Below, in pieces: positions 1 through 8,129 of a stretch of 33,077 nt of DNA. The notes below the pieces were generated by a model. That model saw nothing but the letters and a program-made list of their open reading frames with translations. It searched no databases and was not told where the DNA came from. The position numbers were made by a program, and so were the translations under genes. Origin of the DNA: Rhodobacteraceae bacterium REDSEA-S34_B6 (lineage in GTDB: Bacteria; Pseudomonadota; Alphaproteobacteria; Rhodobacterales; Rhodobacteraceae); contig LUQC01000020.1 in assembly GCA_001627925.1 (NCBI GenBank), positions 1-33,077 on the forward strand. Reading direction: 5' to 3'. Position 1 is the stretch's first letter. Each line of letters starts with the position of its first letter.

Positions 1-1606
1 GTATAGCATGCTCAACACCACCGATATATTGATCTACATTCATCCAATAATTTATTTCTTTCTTATTTGTGGGCGTCGTCGCGTTATAAGATGTGAACCT
101 TGTAAAATACCAACTTGAGTCCACAAACGTGTCCATTGTGTCGGTTTCTCTTAATGCCGGGCCATTACATTCTGGACATTTGCATTTGCGCCAACTCTCA
201 TGTCTATCAAGTGGGTTTCCCGGTTTATCAAATTTAACATCGTCGGGGAGTTTGATTGGCAAGTTTTCTTTCTTTTCTGCAACCAATCCACAGCTATCGC
301 AATGGACTACTGGAATTGGACACCCCCAGTATCTTTGCCGGCTAAGTCCCCAATCTCGTAGTCGGTATTTGGTAACACCTGATCCCCAACCCTGTTTTTC
401 AGCGAAGCGAATGGTCTGATCTATTACTTCCTCTCCTGTGGCCACATCAACGCCAGTGAAATGGTTTACCCATTTGACCCGCTCTGATTTGGGTGGAACA
501 AATGCTATATTTTTTACGGCTTCTTCGTTTTTTAAAGAGTAAAAAGTATCAATTACAGGCAACTGATATTTACGAGCAAAATCTAAATCTCTTTGATCAT
601 GTGCTGGGCAAGCGAAAATTGCACCAGTTCCATAATCCATGAGGATAAAATTTGCTATCCAAACTGGCAGTTTAATGTCTGGGTTCAGGGGATGAGTGAC
701 CAAAATACCGGTGTCGATGCCTTTTTTTTCTGCTTTTTCCATTTCGGCTTCGGATGTGGACATTTGCCTGCACTGAGCGTTGAAAGAAGCAATATCAGGA
801 TTTACCTTTTCAAGCTCTCGGGCTAGCGGATGATCTGCTGATATGCCTACAAAAGATGCTCCCATCAGAGTATCCGGTCTGGTTGTGTAAACTTCAATTT
901 TGTCAAATCTATCTGGTGCATTCACTGCTTTAAATGCAAATTCTAAGCCCTTGGATTCACCAATCCAATTTGTTTGCATCAACTTTACTTTTGCTGGCCA
1001 ATTATCTAGCTTTTCTATAGAGGCAAGCAAATCATCTGAAAACTCCGAAATTTTAAAAAACCATTGGGTTAGTTCTCTTCTTTCAACAACTGCTCCAGAT
1101 CTCCAGCCTCGGCCGTTTTCCACTTGTTCGTTAGCAAGAACTGTTAAGTCTACTGGATCCCAGTTTACAACTGCATTTTTTCTATAAACCAAACCCGCTT
1201 CTAAAAAATCAAGAAATAGTGCCTGTTGTTGGCCATAGTACTCCGGATCGCACGTTGCAAACTCTCTTTGCCAATCAATAGACAAACCGAGTGGTTTCAT
1301 TTGATCTTTCATTATTGAAATGTTGTTGTAGGTCCATTTTTTTGGATGACCGTTCGAAGCCATCGCTGCATTTTCTGCGGGCATACCAAATGCATCCCAA
1401 CCCATTGGATGCAAAACATTAAAACCAGTGCTTAGTTTGTATCGTGCTACCAAATCCCCCATGGTGTAGTTACGTACATGTCCCATATGTATTCTTCCTG
1501 ATGGATACGGGAACATTTCCAAAACATAATATTTTGGCTTTTTTAGATCTATTTTAGAATTAAAAATTTTTAAGTCTTCCCACGCACTTTGCCACTTTGG
1601 CTCAAT
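1..1606 (-). CDS. leuS: Leucyl-tRNA synthetase, N-terminal ~535 residues (runs off left edge)
   Basis: Class I aminoacyl-tRNA synthetase that charges tRNA(Leu) in the cytoplasm. Reading leftwards, the frame gives [10 protein letters not shown], then the class I HIGH-type motif in [18 protein letters not shown], the editing-domain motif [16 protein letters not shown], and a Cys-rich stretch [20 protein letters not shown] followed by [13 protein letters not shown] at the window edge. The KMSKS loop and anticodon-binding domains lie outside. The frame is open throughout. The start is odd: the reading frame is closed by a TAA upstream inside the DUF3576 gene, and there is no ATG, GTG or TTG before the conserved EPKWQ. 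The best candidate is ATT at 1606-1604, overlapping the TAA of the upstream gene by one base (TAATT); ATA at 1609-1607 is the alternative. Identity is certain, the start is not. It probably forms an operon with the DUF3576 gene. Confidence 0.95.
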   Translation of the reverse strand, partial: MEPKWQSAWEDLKIFNSKIDLKKPKYYVLEMFPYPSGRIHMGHVRNYTMGDLVARYKLSTGFNVLHPMGWDAFGMPAENAAMASNGHPKKWTYNNISIMKDQMKPLGLSIDWQREFATCDPEYYGQQQALFLDFLEAGLVYRKNAVVNWDPVDLTVLANEQVENGRGWRSGAVVERRELTQWFFKISEFSDDLLASIEKLDNWPAKVKLMQTNWIGESKGLEFAFKAVNAPDRFDKIEVYTTRPDTLMGASFVGISADHPLARELEKVNPDIASFNAQCRQMSTSEAEMEKAEKKGIDTGILVTHPLNPDIKLPVWIANFILMDYGTGAIFACPAHDQRDLDFARKYQLPVIDTFYSLKNEEAVKNIAFVPPKSERVKWVNHFTGVDVATGEEVIDQTIRFAEKQGWGSGVTKYRLRDWGLSRQRYWGCPIPVVHCDSCGLVAEKKENLPIKLPDDVKFDKPGNPLDRHESWRKCKCPECNGPALRETDTMDTFVDSSWYFTRFTSYNATTPTNKKEINYWMNVDQYIGGVEHAI

Positions 1607-2070
1607 TATCCGTCTGCCTTTCGCATTTGCCTTGCTCTGGAAAGAATCGCATTTTCTATTTCTTTCATTGTAGCAGCATTAACTGGTCCAGATTTTGTCT
1701 GCAGCGAAACTCTCAGGGACCTCGCTTCTAGCGCGGGATCAATTACATAAATTGTAGCGCGATATTGTATTTTACCACCGAGCGGCACTCCAAATCCTTT
1801 GACGATCACGCCTGAAAATGGATCGATAGTTTCAATTGGCATGAAGTCTAGTACATCAAGTGCCGCCTGCCAAATATATCGATTCACTTTTACTGGTTCT
1901 CGCGTCGCCTCTCTATTGAAGGCGTCCCATATAGTTTCGCGATCTTCACTTTCTGCGGCTGGCAGTGTTGATAAATAGCTTTTATCGTCCAAAGTGTTAG
2001 AATCGCTGCCGCAGCTTGCTATCAATAATATGGTTAAAAACGATAAAACAGTAAATTTTAAGTTAGTCAT
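1606..2070 (-). CDS. DUF3576 family lipoprotein
   Basis: A 154-residue protein with a short N-terminal hydrophobic segment ending in a lipobox-like IASC (Cys about residue 20), so it is probably a lipoprotein. The rest (for example [21 protein letters not shown] and [20 protein letters not shown]) resembles the DUF3576 family of alphaproteobacteria, which commonly sits next to leuS. Its function is unknown; an envelope role is only inferred from the signal. A GAGGA ribosome binding site lies just upstream of the ATG. Its TAA stop shares one base with the presumed ATT start of leuS, suggesting translational coupling. It is divergent from the porin gene. Confidence 0.85.
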   Translation of the reverse strand: MTNLKFTVLSFLTILLIASCGSDSNTLDDKSYLSTLPAAESEDRETIWDAFNREATREPVKVNRYIWQAALDVLDFMPIETIDPFSGVIVKGFGVPLGGKIQYRATIYVIDPALEARSLRVSLQTKSGPVNAATMKEIENAILSRARQMRKADG

Positions 2071-2177
2071 GCGATCCTCAAACTCGATTAATCGAATTTA
2101 CATGAGCTATTAACTTAGAGCAAGCTTCTATTATTTAGGCCATATTTAAATTACCATGCTTAATAGTTTAGGTGTAT

Positions 2178-2206
2178 TTTACAGTGTGGCAAACCTGCAT
2201 CATATT
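2178..2206 (+). promoter_or_regulatory. Candidate sigma-70 promoter for the porin gene
   Basis: TTTACA at 2178-2183 and CATATT at 2201-2206 are separated by exactly 17 bp, matching the vegetative consensus at 5 of 6 and 4 of 6 positions. Transcription from about 2213 would give a leader of roughly 120 nt, plausible for an abundant outer-membrane protein mRNA. It lies in the 265-bp gap between the divergent DUF3576 and porin genes; I see nothing else convincing in that gap. Confidence 0.4.
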
Positions 2207-2335
2207 TTTTGATCCTCAAGACCTATGGTGAGATTAGGTTGCACTGAGGGGTATAAACTTGCCACAACTAACATATTCCTGCGTCGGAGATTCTGTCGTA
2301 GGCCAATTTGTTTATTATAACCCGAGGGATAAAAA

Positions 2336-3166
2336 ATGAAAAAAGTTCTACTAGCGACATCAGCGCTGACACTATCAGCAGGTTTCGCATCAGCAGACGT
2401 CTCAATGTCAGGTTCAGGTGGGGCCGGTGTATTCGGTGCCAACGGCGCGGACCTCTCAGTATATTCAGGCGTAGATTTAGGTTTCTCACTAAGCGGCGCA
2501 TCAGACAGTGGAATGACCTTTTCGGCTTCATTAGATATGGGCGGCGGTCAGACTCTTGATGTGGGTGACTTTGAACTAGACACACAAGACATGGGCACAG
2601 ATGACAACGTTGCTGTTACTATTGGTGTATCAGGTCTAACAATTGAATTGTCTCAAGATGGCGTTGACGATCTCTATGACGACGACATCGCAGGTGATAT
2701 CGGAATTTCCGGTGCTATGGGCGATCTAACATATAGCGTTGTTACTGGATTGGAAGATGCAGATCCAACATCATTGTCAATCGGTTATAGCGCAGGCGCA
2801 ATTTCAGGTTCTGTAGCAACATCTGACGAAGGTGACGCATCTACTGTAACTGTTACTTATGCAATGGGTGACATTACTGTAAGCGCAGAATCAGACACAG
2901 ATCGTGCTGGCGCTGACACATCTTCAGTCACAGTAACATATGCTATGGCGGATGGAATGTCTGTATCTTTAGAGAACAGTGAAGATGTAAATACGCTAGG
3001 TGTATCATACTCTTCTGGTGCAGTTTCTGTTGCAGTTGAAGCAGATGACGCGACCGACGAGTCATGGGAAGCTACAATGGCATATGACTTGGGTGGCGGA
3101 GCAACGTTTAACCTAGGTACCAACGACGACGAAACAACTTTCGCGGGCGTAGGTTTCTCATTCTAA
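2336..3166 (+). CDS. Rhodobacterales-type outer-membrane porin
   Basis: A 276-residue secreted protein with a textbook signal peptide (MKKVLLATSALTLSAGFASA, then DVSMSGSG) and a C-terminal phenylalanine (GVGFSF) as expected for a beta-barrel recognised by the BAM machinery. The mature part alternates Gly/Ser/Thr-rich strands with acidic turns and is very rich in Asp, as in alphaproteobacterial general porins; the DLSVYSGVDLGFSLSGAS stretch fits this family. It is somewhat shorter than typical family members of about 300 residues. A strong GAGGG ribosome binding site precedes the ATG, a candidate promoter lies upstream and an intrinsic terminator follows, so it is a single-gene unit. Expected role: passive diffusion of small hydrophilic solutes; ion selectivity cannot be read from the sequence. 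Confidence 0.85.
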   Translation: MKKVLLATSALTLSAGFASADVSMSGSGGAGVFGANGADLSVYSGVDLGFSLSGASDSGMTFSASLDMGGGQTLDVGDFELDTQDMGTDDNVAVTIGVSGLTIELSQDGVDDLYDDDIAGDIGISGAMGDLTYSVVTGLEDADPTSLSIGYSAGAISGSVATSDEGDASTVTVTYAMGDITVSAESDTDRAGADTSSVTVTYAMADGMSVSLENSEDVNTLGVSYSSGAVSVAVEADDATDESWEATMAYDLGGGATFNLGTNDDETTFAGVGFSF

Positions 3167-3189
3167 TTATCTAAGTATAATTAACAATT

Positions 3190-3217
3190 AAGGCGATCTA
3201 ATTAGGTCGCCTTTTTT
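3190..3217 (+). terminator. Rho-independent terminator of the porin gene
   Basis: The stem AAGGCGATC / GGTCGCCTT (one G-U pair) closes a TAATTA loop and is followed by a run of T. It starts 23 bp after the porin stop codon. This is the clearest intrinsic terminator in the window. Confidence 0.9.
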
Positions 3218-3276
3218 CATTCTATATATCTAATTTAAGACTTGGTAATCAACTTACTAAAAAATGGGTCTTTCGA

Positions 3277-3880
3277 ATGTCATTATCTGATATAATAACA
3301 CGAATAGCCGATGCAGAAGTAAAATATTCTAGGCTTCCAGATACTACCTCTTTAATTGCAGTATCTAAATTAATTTGGTGAGAATTACGTTCAAGAGGCG
3401 GAAGCCAAGTGGCCAACTTGGCGAGAAAATTACACCAAAGTAAAATTGCATATGGTTGGTCCATTACAGACAAATAAGGCACGGCAAGCTATCGAGGTAT
3501 TTGACTATATACATTCTCTTGATCGCCCAAAGTTGGCGAATACCATCGCGCGATTAGCCCAAGAACTTGGTAAATGCCCGGAATTATTCATACAGGTCAA
3601 CACTGGTGAAGAAGTTCAGAAGGCCGGTATTATGGTTAAGGATTTGGAAAATTTTATTAATGATTGTAGGGCGATGGATCTTCCAATTTTGGGCCTGATG
3701 GCCATCCCTCCAGTAGACGAGGAAGTTAGTCTACATTTCGCCCTATTAAAAAAACTGGCCGATAATAATGGATTAGCCGGCTTATCAATGGGTATGTCTG
3801 ATGATTTTGAGAAAGCGATATCGTTCGGCGCAACGCATGTTCGGGTAGGTTCAGCTATCTTTGGATCACGTCCTAAGTGA
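3277..3880 (+). pseudogene. yggS: Disrupted YggS/PLPBP-family PLP homeostasis protein
   Basis: The intact family is a single-domain TIM-barrel protein that binds pyridoxal phosphate and buffers cellular vitamin B6. From ATG 3277 the first frame gives MSLSDIITRIADAEVKYS and then LIAVSK, ending with the conserved PLP-binding lysine (AAA 3367-3369), but it stops at TGA 3379-3381. The rest of the protein continues in another frame from 3374: FGENYVQEAEAKWPTWREN, HMVGPLQTNKARQAI, LFIQVNTGEE and the C-terminal GATHVRVGSAIFGSRPK. Between the lysine and FGENY, homologues have about 17 residues; here only four bases remain. The gene has therefore lost about 50 bp with a frameshift. Internal initiation around 3446 would give a product lacking the PLP lysine. 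It is either a real pseudogene or an assembly deletion. It overlaps the convergent transpeptidase-like gene by 8 bp. Confidence 0.85.
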
Positions 3881-4376
3881 CTTTAATTGTTATCTTGGTG
3901 CCGTAATCAACTTTTGCAGCAAGCCAAAAAAGAGCCTCGCGGGACATTGCGATACTTCCATTGGTTGGTGCCTTTTTAGCTGACCATTGGTGTATGAAAA
4001 ATGCCGATCCTCTTCCTTTGATCGCCTGTGGCCAATTCCAGTCTGTGAGCAAAATAAGATCATATGTTGGCGTTGGCACACGTAATTTTTTTCTGCGATA
4101 CGTATTTGAATAAGTAACCATTAGATTATAATCTGGATCTCTTTCGTCGTTGGACCAGAATGAATTAATAAGTATTGGCATTGCCCAGTCTCTTGGTTTT
4201 TTAAGCCTATCTGGACGGTACAGCATTCCTATAATTGTATGCTGACCGGTTGGTGTCGTTGGTTCATGCTTCTTTGGGCGTTTTGAAATACCTCCTTTTC
4301 CATAGGAGACAGGTATAATTCGGTCCGGACAAATCAATCCTTGCGATGTTAAAAATAGATTTTTATTGCGGAGCAT
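3873..4376 (-). CDS. L,D-transpeptidase (YkuD)-like protein with catalytic Cys replaced by Ser
   Basis: A 167-residue protein of the alphaproteobacterial L,D-transpeptidase/YkuD-like family, which makes 3-3 peptidoglycan crosslinks or attaches peptides through an active-site cysteine. Family landmarks are present: VSYGKGGISKRPKKHEPTTP, LYRPDRL, the DLILLTDWNW block, the active-site histidine (H129 in FFIHQW) and the nucleophile loop APTNGSIAMS. In the usual loop the residue after Gly is Cys (GC[IV]); here it is Ser141, codon AGT at 3956-3954. No signal peptide is apparent, as is common in this branch. Its ATG overlaps the TAA of ribA by one base (TAATG), so it is translated behind ribA. Whether Ser supports activity is unknown; loss of function is more likely. 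Confidence 0.75.
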   Translation of the reverse strand: MLRNKNLFLTSQGLICPDRIIPVSYGKGGISKRPKKHEPTTPTGQHTIIGMLYRPDRLKKPRDWAMPILINSFWSNDERDPDYNLMVTYSNTYRRKKLRVPTPTYDLILLTDWNWPQAIKGRGSAFFIHQWSAKKAPTNGSIAMSREALFWLAAKVDYGTKITIKVT

Positions 4377-5470
4377 TATAACAAATGGCCAGATTTTTTC
4401 GCTTTTGTACCAAGATAGTGTGCGTTGAATTTATTTCCTTTAATTTTTAGAGAGACCCGCTCGTAAATATTAATACCATTTTCTCCTAATAAATTGATTT
4501 TGCTAGGATTATTTGTCATTAGTCGAATTGAATTAATCTCTAGCTCTTTTAGAATAGAGGCCGCAATTTTGAAATTGCGTTCGTCGTCTTCAAAGCCCAG
4601 GCGATGGTTGGCTTCAACTGTATCAAAGCCTTCGTCCTGTAAAGCGTAGGCTCGCATTTTGTTAGCAAGCCCGATACCTCTCCCCTCTTGATTAAGATAG
4701 AGAAGAACTCCCGAACCATTCATATTTATTTGACGTGTAGCCTCACTTAATTGCGCTCCACAATCACATTTGAGGCTTCCCAGTATATCACCTGTAAAAC
4801 ATGCGGAATGTATTCTCACAAGGACAGGGCTATTTCTATCTATTTCTCCAAACTCCATGGCGTAATGTTCTGGACCGTCCAATTCAGGCCTGAAGACATG
4901 AAGTTTACCAAATTCAGCGGTTTGGGTTGGAATTCTTGCAGAAATGATTTCACGCGAAATAGGCTCTTGCTCAAAAAAGGATACTAAATCGGTAATTTTA
5001 ATTGAAGTTAGGTTATCTGTCTTAATTTCTGAGGCCTTCAGATTAACCGTCAAAATTGCAGGTAAAAGCTGTGCTGTCTTACTCAATAAGATTCCTAAGT
5101 TATCTATTCTGGTATCTCCTCCCCTCATTTGCACAAAAGGGCCTTTTATGCCGTAAATTAGGTCTTTCGATGGGTCTGCCACGGCTTTAAGCCACTCTAA
5201 ATTTCGGTCAGCTGGGACTTCAATACGTGCTAATCCTTTGTCGTAAGACGACATTTTAAGAGTGTTTGCTCGTCGAGACGATACTACAAGTCTTAGGTTG
5301 GTTTCCAATGATCGGAATAAATCAAAACGTGTCTGATTAAGAGTTTCAACTGGTACTACAAGATGTTCATCTGCTGCGCGTATAATTACTGGTATGCCCA
5401 GACGCAGATCTGTGTAGATCCTGGAAACACGCTCACCCAGTGTAATATTTATGTTACCAAACTTACTCAT
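4376..5470 (-). CDS. ribA: GTP cyclohydrolase II (riboflavin synthesis) with N-terminal extension
   Basis: Catalyses the first committed step of riboflavin synthesis, opening GTP to a diaminopyrimidine with release of formate and pyrophosphate. The C-terminal half (about residues 175-364) is a complete GTP cyclohydrolase II: zinc ligands C224, C235 and C237 in ACFTGDILGSLKCDCG, the QEGRGIGLANKMRAY block (residues 261-275) and LMTNNPSKI near 318. The first about 170 residues (TDLRLGIPVIIRA, SSRRANTLK, VADPSKDLIYGIKGPF) occupy the place of the DHBP synthase domain of RibBA fusions but lack its recognisable acidic catalytic motifs; this long form is usual in Rhodobacterales. The gene is divergent from the response regulator, and its last base is shared with the transpeptidase-like start. 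No FMN riboswitch is visible upstream. Confidence 0.92.
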   Translation of the reverse strand: MSKFGNINITLGERVSRIYTDLRLGIPVIIRAADEHLVVPVETLNQTRFDLFRSLETNLRLVVSSRRANTLKMSSYDKGLARIEVPADRNLEWLKAVADPSKDLIYGIKGPFVQMRGGDTRIDNLGILLSKTAQLLPAILTVNLKASEIKTDNLTSIKITDLVSFFEQEPISREIISARIPTQTAEFGKLHVFRPELDGPEHYAMEFGEIDRNSPVLVRIHSACFTGDILGSLKCDCGAQLSEATRQINMNGSGVLLYLNQEGRGIGLANKMRAYALQDEGFDTVEANHRLGFEDDERNFKIAASILKELEINSIRLMTNNPSKINLLGENGINIYERVSLKIKGNKFNAHYLGTKAKKSGHLL

Positions 5471-5594
5471 TTTTTAAAGGTCTATCGCGTTTTTTACGGT
5501 AGTGGTACGCTAATTTCAAAGTTTTACAAGAATGCTAGTATAGATCTTTAGAGTATATTTTGATATCTGGAAACTGGATACTCTTGCTATTAGG

Positions 5595-5600
5595 TATAAT
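5595..5600 (+). promoter_or_regulatory. Candidate -10 element for the response-regulator operon
   Basis: A perfect TATAAT lies 27 bp before the ATG of the response-regulator gene. No good -35 is present at 16-18 bp upstream (the sequence there is about ACTGGA), so an activator or another sigma factor could be involved. Transcription would start about 20 nt before the ATG, leaving little leader; the gene also lacks an obvious Shine-Dalgarno sequence. Confidence 0.35.
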
Positions 5601-5627
5601 TCAAAATTTTAGAAAAAATATATTCCG

Positions 5628-6326
5628 ATGTTGCAGCGTAAGAATTTATTATTGGTTGAAGATGATACAATAGTTTTGTCTGCGCTGTGCGAACTTCTTT
5701 TGGCAAGTGATGAATATTTTATTACTAAAGCAAAAAATTGTGATGATGTTCATTTGTTTTTTAAAGATAATCATTTTGATCTAGTGATATTAAACCCCAA
5801 AATGCTAAAAGGGAGTGTGCAAAACTTCTTGGATTTGCTTTTTCAAGTTGGGTTTTCTGGGCCAATTATCTTTTCTTGTTCAGTCAAGGAAATTACAGAG
5901 CTTGAAGAGCAAAATACAGGGCGTCTTCTAGCTTGCTTACAACGGCCATTTAAAATCGTATCGTTGCTGGAATGTATGAGACGCTTGTTATCGAAGTATG
6001 AGTTTTCTTCCGAAGTAATAATCTCTATAGGCAATATCCAGTTTTGCCCAGGCTCTAAGTTAATAAAACTGCAGAACGGGCAGACGGTAAACTTAACGGA
6101 AAAAGAAACAAATATATTGAAATATTTGTACCGATATAGAGATCGTATCGTTTCCAAAGAGGTTTTATTGAATGAGGTTTGGAGTCATACTACAAGCCTA
6201 ACAACGCACACACTAGAAACCTATATATACCGGCTTCGCAAGAAGGTTAGAGTTAGTTTTGCTGGCGATGAATTAATTGTTACTAAAAAAGGTGGATACC
6301 AGTTGTTGCCTAAGAAAGCCTTTTAA
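5628..6326 (+). CDS. OmpR/PhoB-type response regulator with degenerate receiver domain
   Basis: A 232-residue two-domain protein. Residues about 5-118 form a CheY-like receiver and residues about 132-230 an OmpR-type winged helix (VNLTEKETNILKYL, then TTHTLETYIYRLRKKV, then VTKKGGYQLLP), so it should bind DNA. The receiver keeps the acidic pocket (E11, D12, D13) and a Ser at the switch position (S83), but the phospho-acceptor Asp is Asn56 (VILNPKM, codon AAC at 5793-5795) and the conserved Lys of the KPF motif is Arg106 (LQRPFK). It is therefore unlikely to be phosphorylated in the standard way and no sensor kinase gene is adjacent. It may act constitutively or through another ligand or partner. 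It is followed 33 bp later by xthA and is probably co-transcribed with it. Target genes are unknown. Confidence 0.85.
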   Translation: MLQRKNLLLVEDDTIVLSALCELLLASDEYFITKAKNCDDVHLFFKDNHFDLVILNPKMLKGSVQNFLDLLFQVGFSGPIIFSCSVKEITELEEQNTGRLLACLQRPFKIVSLLECMRRLLSKYEFSSEVIISIGNIQFCPGSKLIKLQNGQTVNLTEKETNILKYLYRYRDRIVSKEVLLNEVWSHTTSLTTHTLETYIYRLRKKVRVSFAGDELIVTKKGGYQLLPKKAF

Positions 6327-6359
6327 TGGTTTTTCTACAGTATTGATTTAGGGGGTATA

Positions 6360-7148
6360 GTGGTTTTAAAAGTAGCTACATGGAATATAAATTCCTTCCG
6401 ATTAAGAGAAAATTTGCTTGTTAGATATTTAACTGATTATTCGCCTGATTTGATTTGCTTACAGGAATGTAAATCCCCGGTTGAAAAAATGCCATTTGCA
6501 AGCTTTAAAGAGCTTGGGTTTGCGTACTACGCTGCAAGAGGTCAAAAAGGTTACAACGGCGTAGCAATTCTTTCTAAATTACCTATCAAAGCTGAGTTCT
6601 CGGAGGATTTTGCCAATTTAGGTCATGCTCGTCATATTGCTGTGGTATTAGAGAGTGGTGTAACTGTCCACAACTTTTATGTTCCAGCTGGTGGTGATGA
6701 GCCTGATCCAAACGTAAATGAAAAATTTTCTCAGAAATTGAGTTACTTAACATGTATGGAAAAGTATTTTAATAATCTTGATCTTAAAAGATCGATATTA
6801 GTGGGTGACCTTAATATCGCTCCCAGACCAGATGATGTTTGGGATCACAAGAAACTATCCAAAGTTGTTAGCCACACGCCAATTGAACTTAAACACCTCA
6901 AAAAGGTCCAAAACTCAGGACCTTGGGAAGACGTTGTCAGGCTGGTTATTCCTGATGGAAACCTTTTCTCTTGGTGGTCTTATCGGGCAAAGGATTGGAG
7001 TACTGCAGATAAAGGAAGAAGACTTGATCATGTTTGGGCTACTCCTGATATTTCAAACTTTGTAAGTGCAGTGATAATTGCACGCGATGTGAGAGGTTGG
7101 GACCAGCCAAGCGACCATGCCCCAATATTTGTTGTTTTTGATGTTTAA
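6360..7148 (+). CDS. xthA: Exodeoxyribonuclease III (AP endonuclease)
   Basis: A 262-residue Mg-dependent endonuclease/exonuclease/phosphatase-fold enzyme that cuts at abasic sites and removes 3' blocks in base-excision repair. Visible motifs: ATWNINSFRLR (residues 6-16), the metal ligand E36 in LQECK, GYNGVAILSK (64-73), GDLNIAP with D150 and N152, WWSYRAKDWSTADKGRRLDH (205-224) and the catalytic SDHAP (D252, H253). The length is normal for the family. The start is GTG at 6360, preceded by an AGGGGG ribosome binding site, and leads directly into the conserved first beta strand. It lies between the response regulator and the YbbN-like gene. Confidence 0.95.
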   Translation: MVLKVATWNINSFRLRENLLVRYLTDYSPDLICLQECKSPVEKMPFASFKELGFAYYAARGQKGYNGVAILSKLPIKAEFSEDFANLGHARHIAVVLESGVTVHNFYVPAGGDEPDPNVNEKFSQKLSYLTCMEKYFNNLDLKRSILVGDLNIAPRPDDVWDHKKLSKVVSHTPIELKHLKKVQNSGPWEDVVRLVIPDGNLFSWWSYRAKDWSTADKGRRLDHVWATPDISNFVSAVIIARDVRGWDQPSDHAPIFVVFDV

Positions 7149-7200
7149 TTTTTGATCATAAAGGCCCATATAAGAGATTAATAATTATGAAGAGGTAAAA

Positions 7201-8112
7201 ATGTTAGAAATTGGTGCGGATAAATCTAACGCCGGCGACTTAGTTAAAGATGTAAATGAAGATACTTTCATGACGGATGTTATTGAAGCCAGTCAGGAAG
7301 TGCCGGTTATTGTGGATTTTTGGGCACCCTGGTGTGGCCCTTGTAAAACACTGGGACCAATGCTTGAAAAAGCGGTATTGGCCTCCAACGGCGCGGTCAA
7401 GATGGTGAAGGTCAATATTGATGATAATCAAGCCATCGCGGGTCAGCTGAGAGTGCAATCAATTCCAACTGTATATGCGTTTCATAATGGCCAACCAGTC
7501 GACGGCTTTCAAGGCGCTGTACCTAATTCTGAAATTGAAGCTTTTGTGGCTCGGGTTATTCAATCCGCTGGTGGTGAAGTAAGTGGGGGTCTTTCTGAAG
7601 CCCTCAATAGTGCAGAAGAGATGCTCGCAGAGGGATCCGCAAGCGATGCGGCACAAGTGTTTTCAGCTATAATTGAGGAAGATAATCAAAACGTAAAAGC
7701 ATATAGCGGATTAGCAAGGGCGAAATTGGCTCTTGAAGATATTGATGGGGCTGAGGCTGTTCTGAATGGTGTTCCTGCTGAAATTTCTGATAGTTCAGAC
7801 ATCGAAGCAGTCTTTGCTAAAATTGCCCTGGCAAAGCAGGCGCTCGATGCAGGCCCATTGGCAGAGTTAGAGGCGGTAGTTTCTTCTGATCCAGCGGATA
7901 GTAAAGCACGCTTTGAATACTCACAGGCCCTTTATGCTGCTGATAATCTAGATGAAGCAGTCGCTCAATTACTGGAACTTTTTCGCAGAGATCCAGATTG
8001 GAATGATGGTGCTGCCAAAGTCCAGTTATTTACAATATTCGACGCTCTCGAGGCTAACGACCCGATCGTGTTAAATGGCAGAAGGAAATTAAGCAGTATG
8101 ATATTTGCTTAA
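7201..8112 (+). CDS. ybbN: YbbN/CnoX-type thioredoxin-TPR co-chaperone
   Basis: A 303-residue protein with an N-terminal thioredoxin domain (about residues 20-125; FWAPWCGPCK with C45 and C48) and a C-terminal region of tetratricopeptide-like helices (about 130-300; for example AYSGLARAKLALEDIDGAEA and LYAADNLDEAVAQLLELF). This domain order defines the YbbN/CnoX family, in which the thioredoxin domain is linked to holdase and redox protection of GroEL/DnaK clients. Here the CGPC pair is intact, unlike the SxxC of the E. coli protein, so real disulfide-reducing activity is possible. AAGAGG precedes the ATG with good spacing. It is followed after 17 bp by the LON-domain gene, consistent with a small proteostasis operon. 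Confidence 0.9.
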   Translation: MLEIGADKSNAGDLVKDVNEDTFMTDVIEASQEVPVIVDFWAPWCGPCKTLGPMLEKAVLASNGAVKMVKVNIDDNQAIAGQLRVQSIPTVYAFHNGQPVDGFQGAVPNSEIEAFVARVIQSAGGEVSGGLSEALNSAEEMLAEGSASDAAQVFSAIIEEDNQNVKAYSGLARAKLALEDIDGAEAVLNGVPAEISDSSDIEAVFAKIALAKQALDAGPLAELEAVVSSDPADSKARFEYSQALYAADNLDEAVAQLLELFRRDPDWNDGAAKVQLFTIFDALEANDPIVLNGRRKLSSMIFA

Positions 8113-8129
8113 CTTTTAGATTGGGCTAA

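Noticed and set aside
93-1187. Three plus-strand open frames (93-419, 593-826, 900-1187)
   Set aside because: They lie wholly antisense to leuS, whose frame is continuous and strongly conserved; their translations resemble nothing.
5471-5627. Possible FMN riboswitch upstream of ribA
   Set aside because: I looked for the conserved FMN aptamer blocks (AGGGY-G and GAYYCGGU-type segments) on the minus strand and found none.
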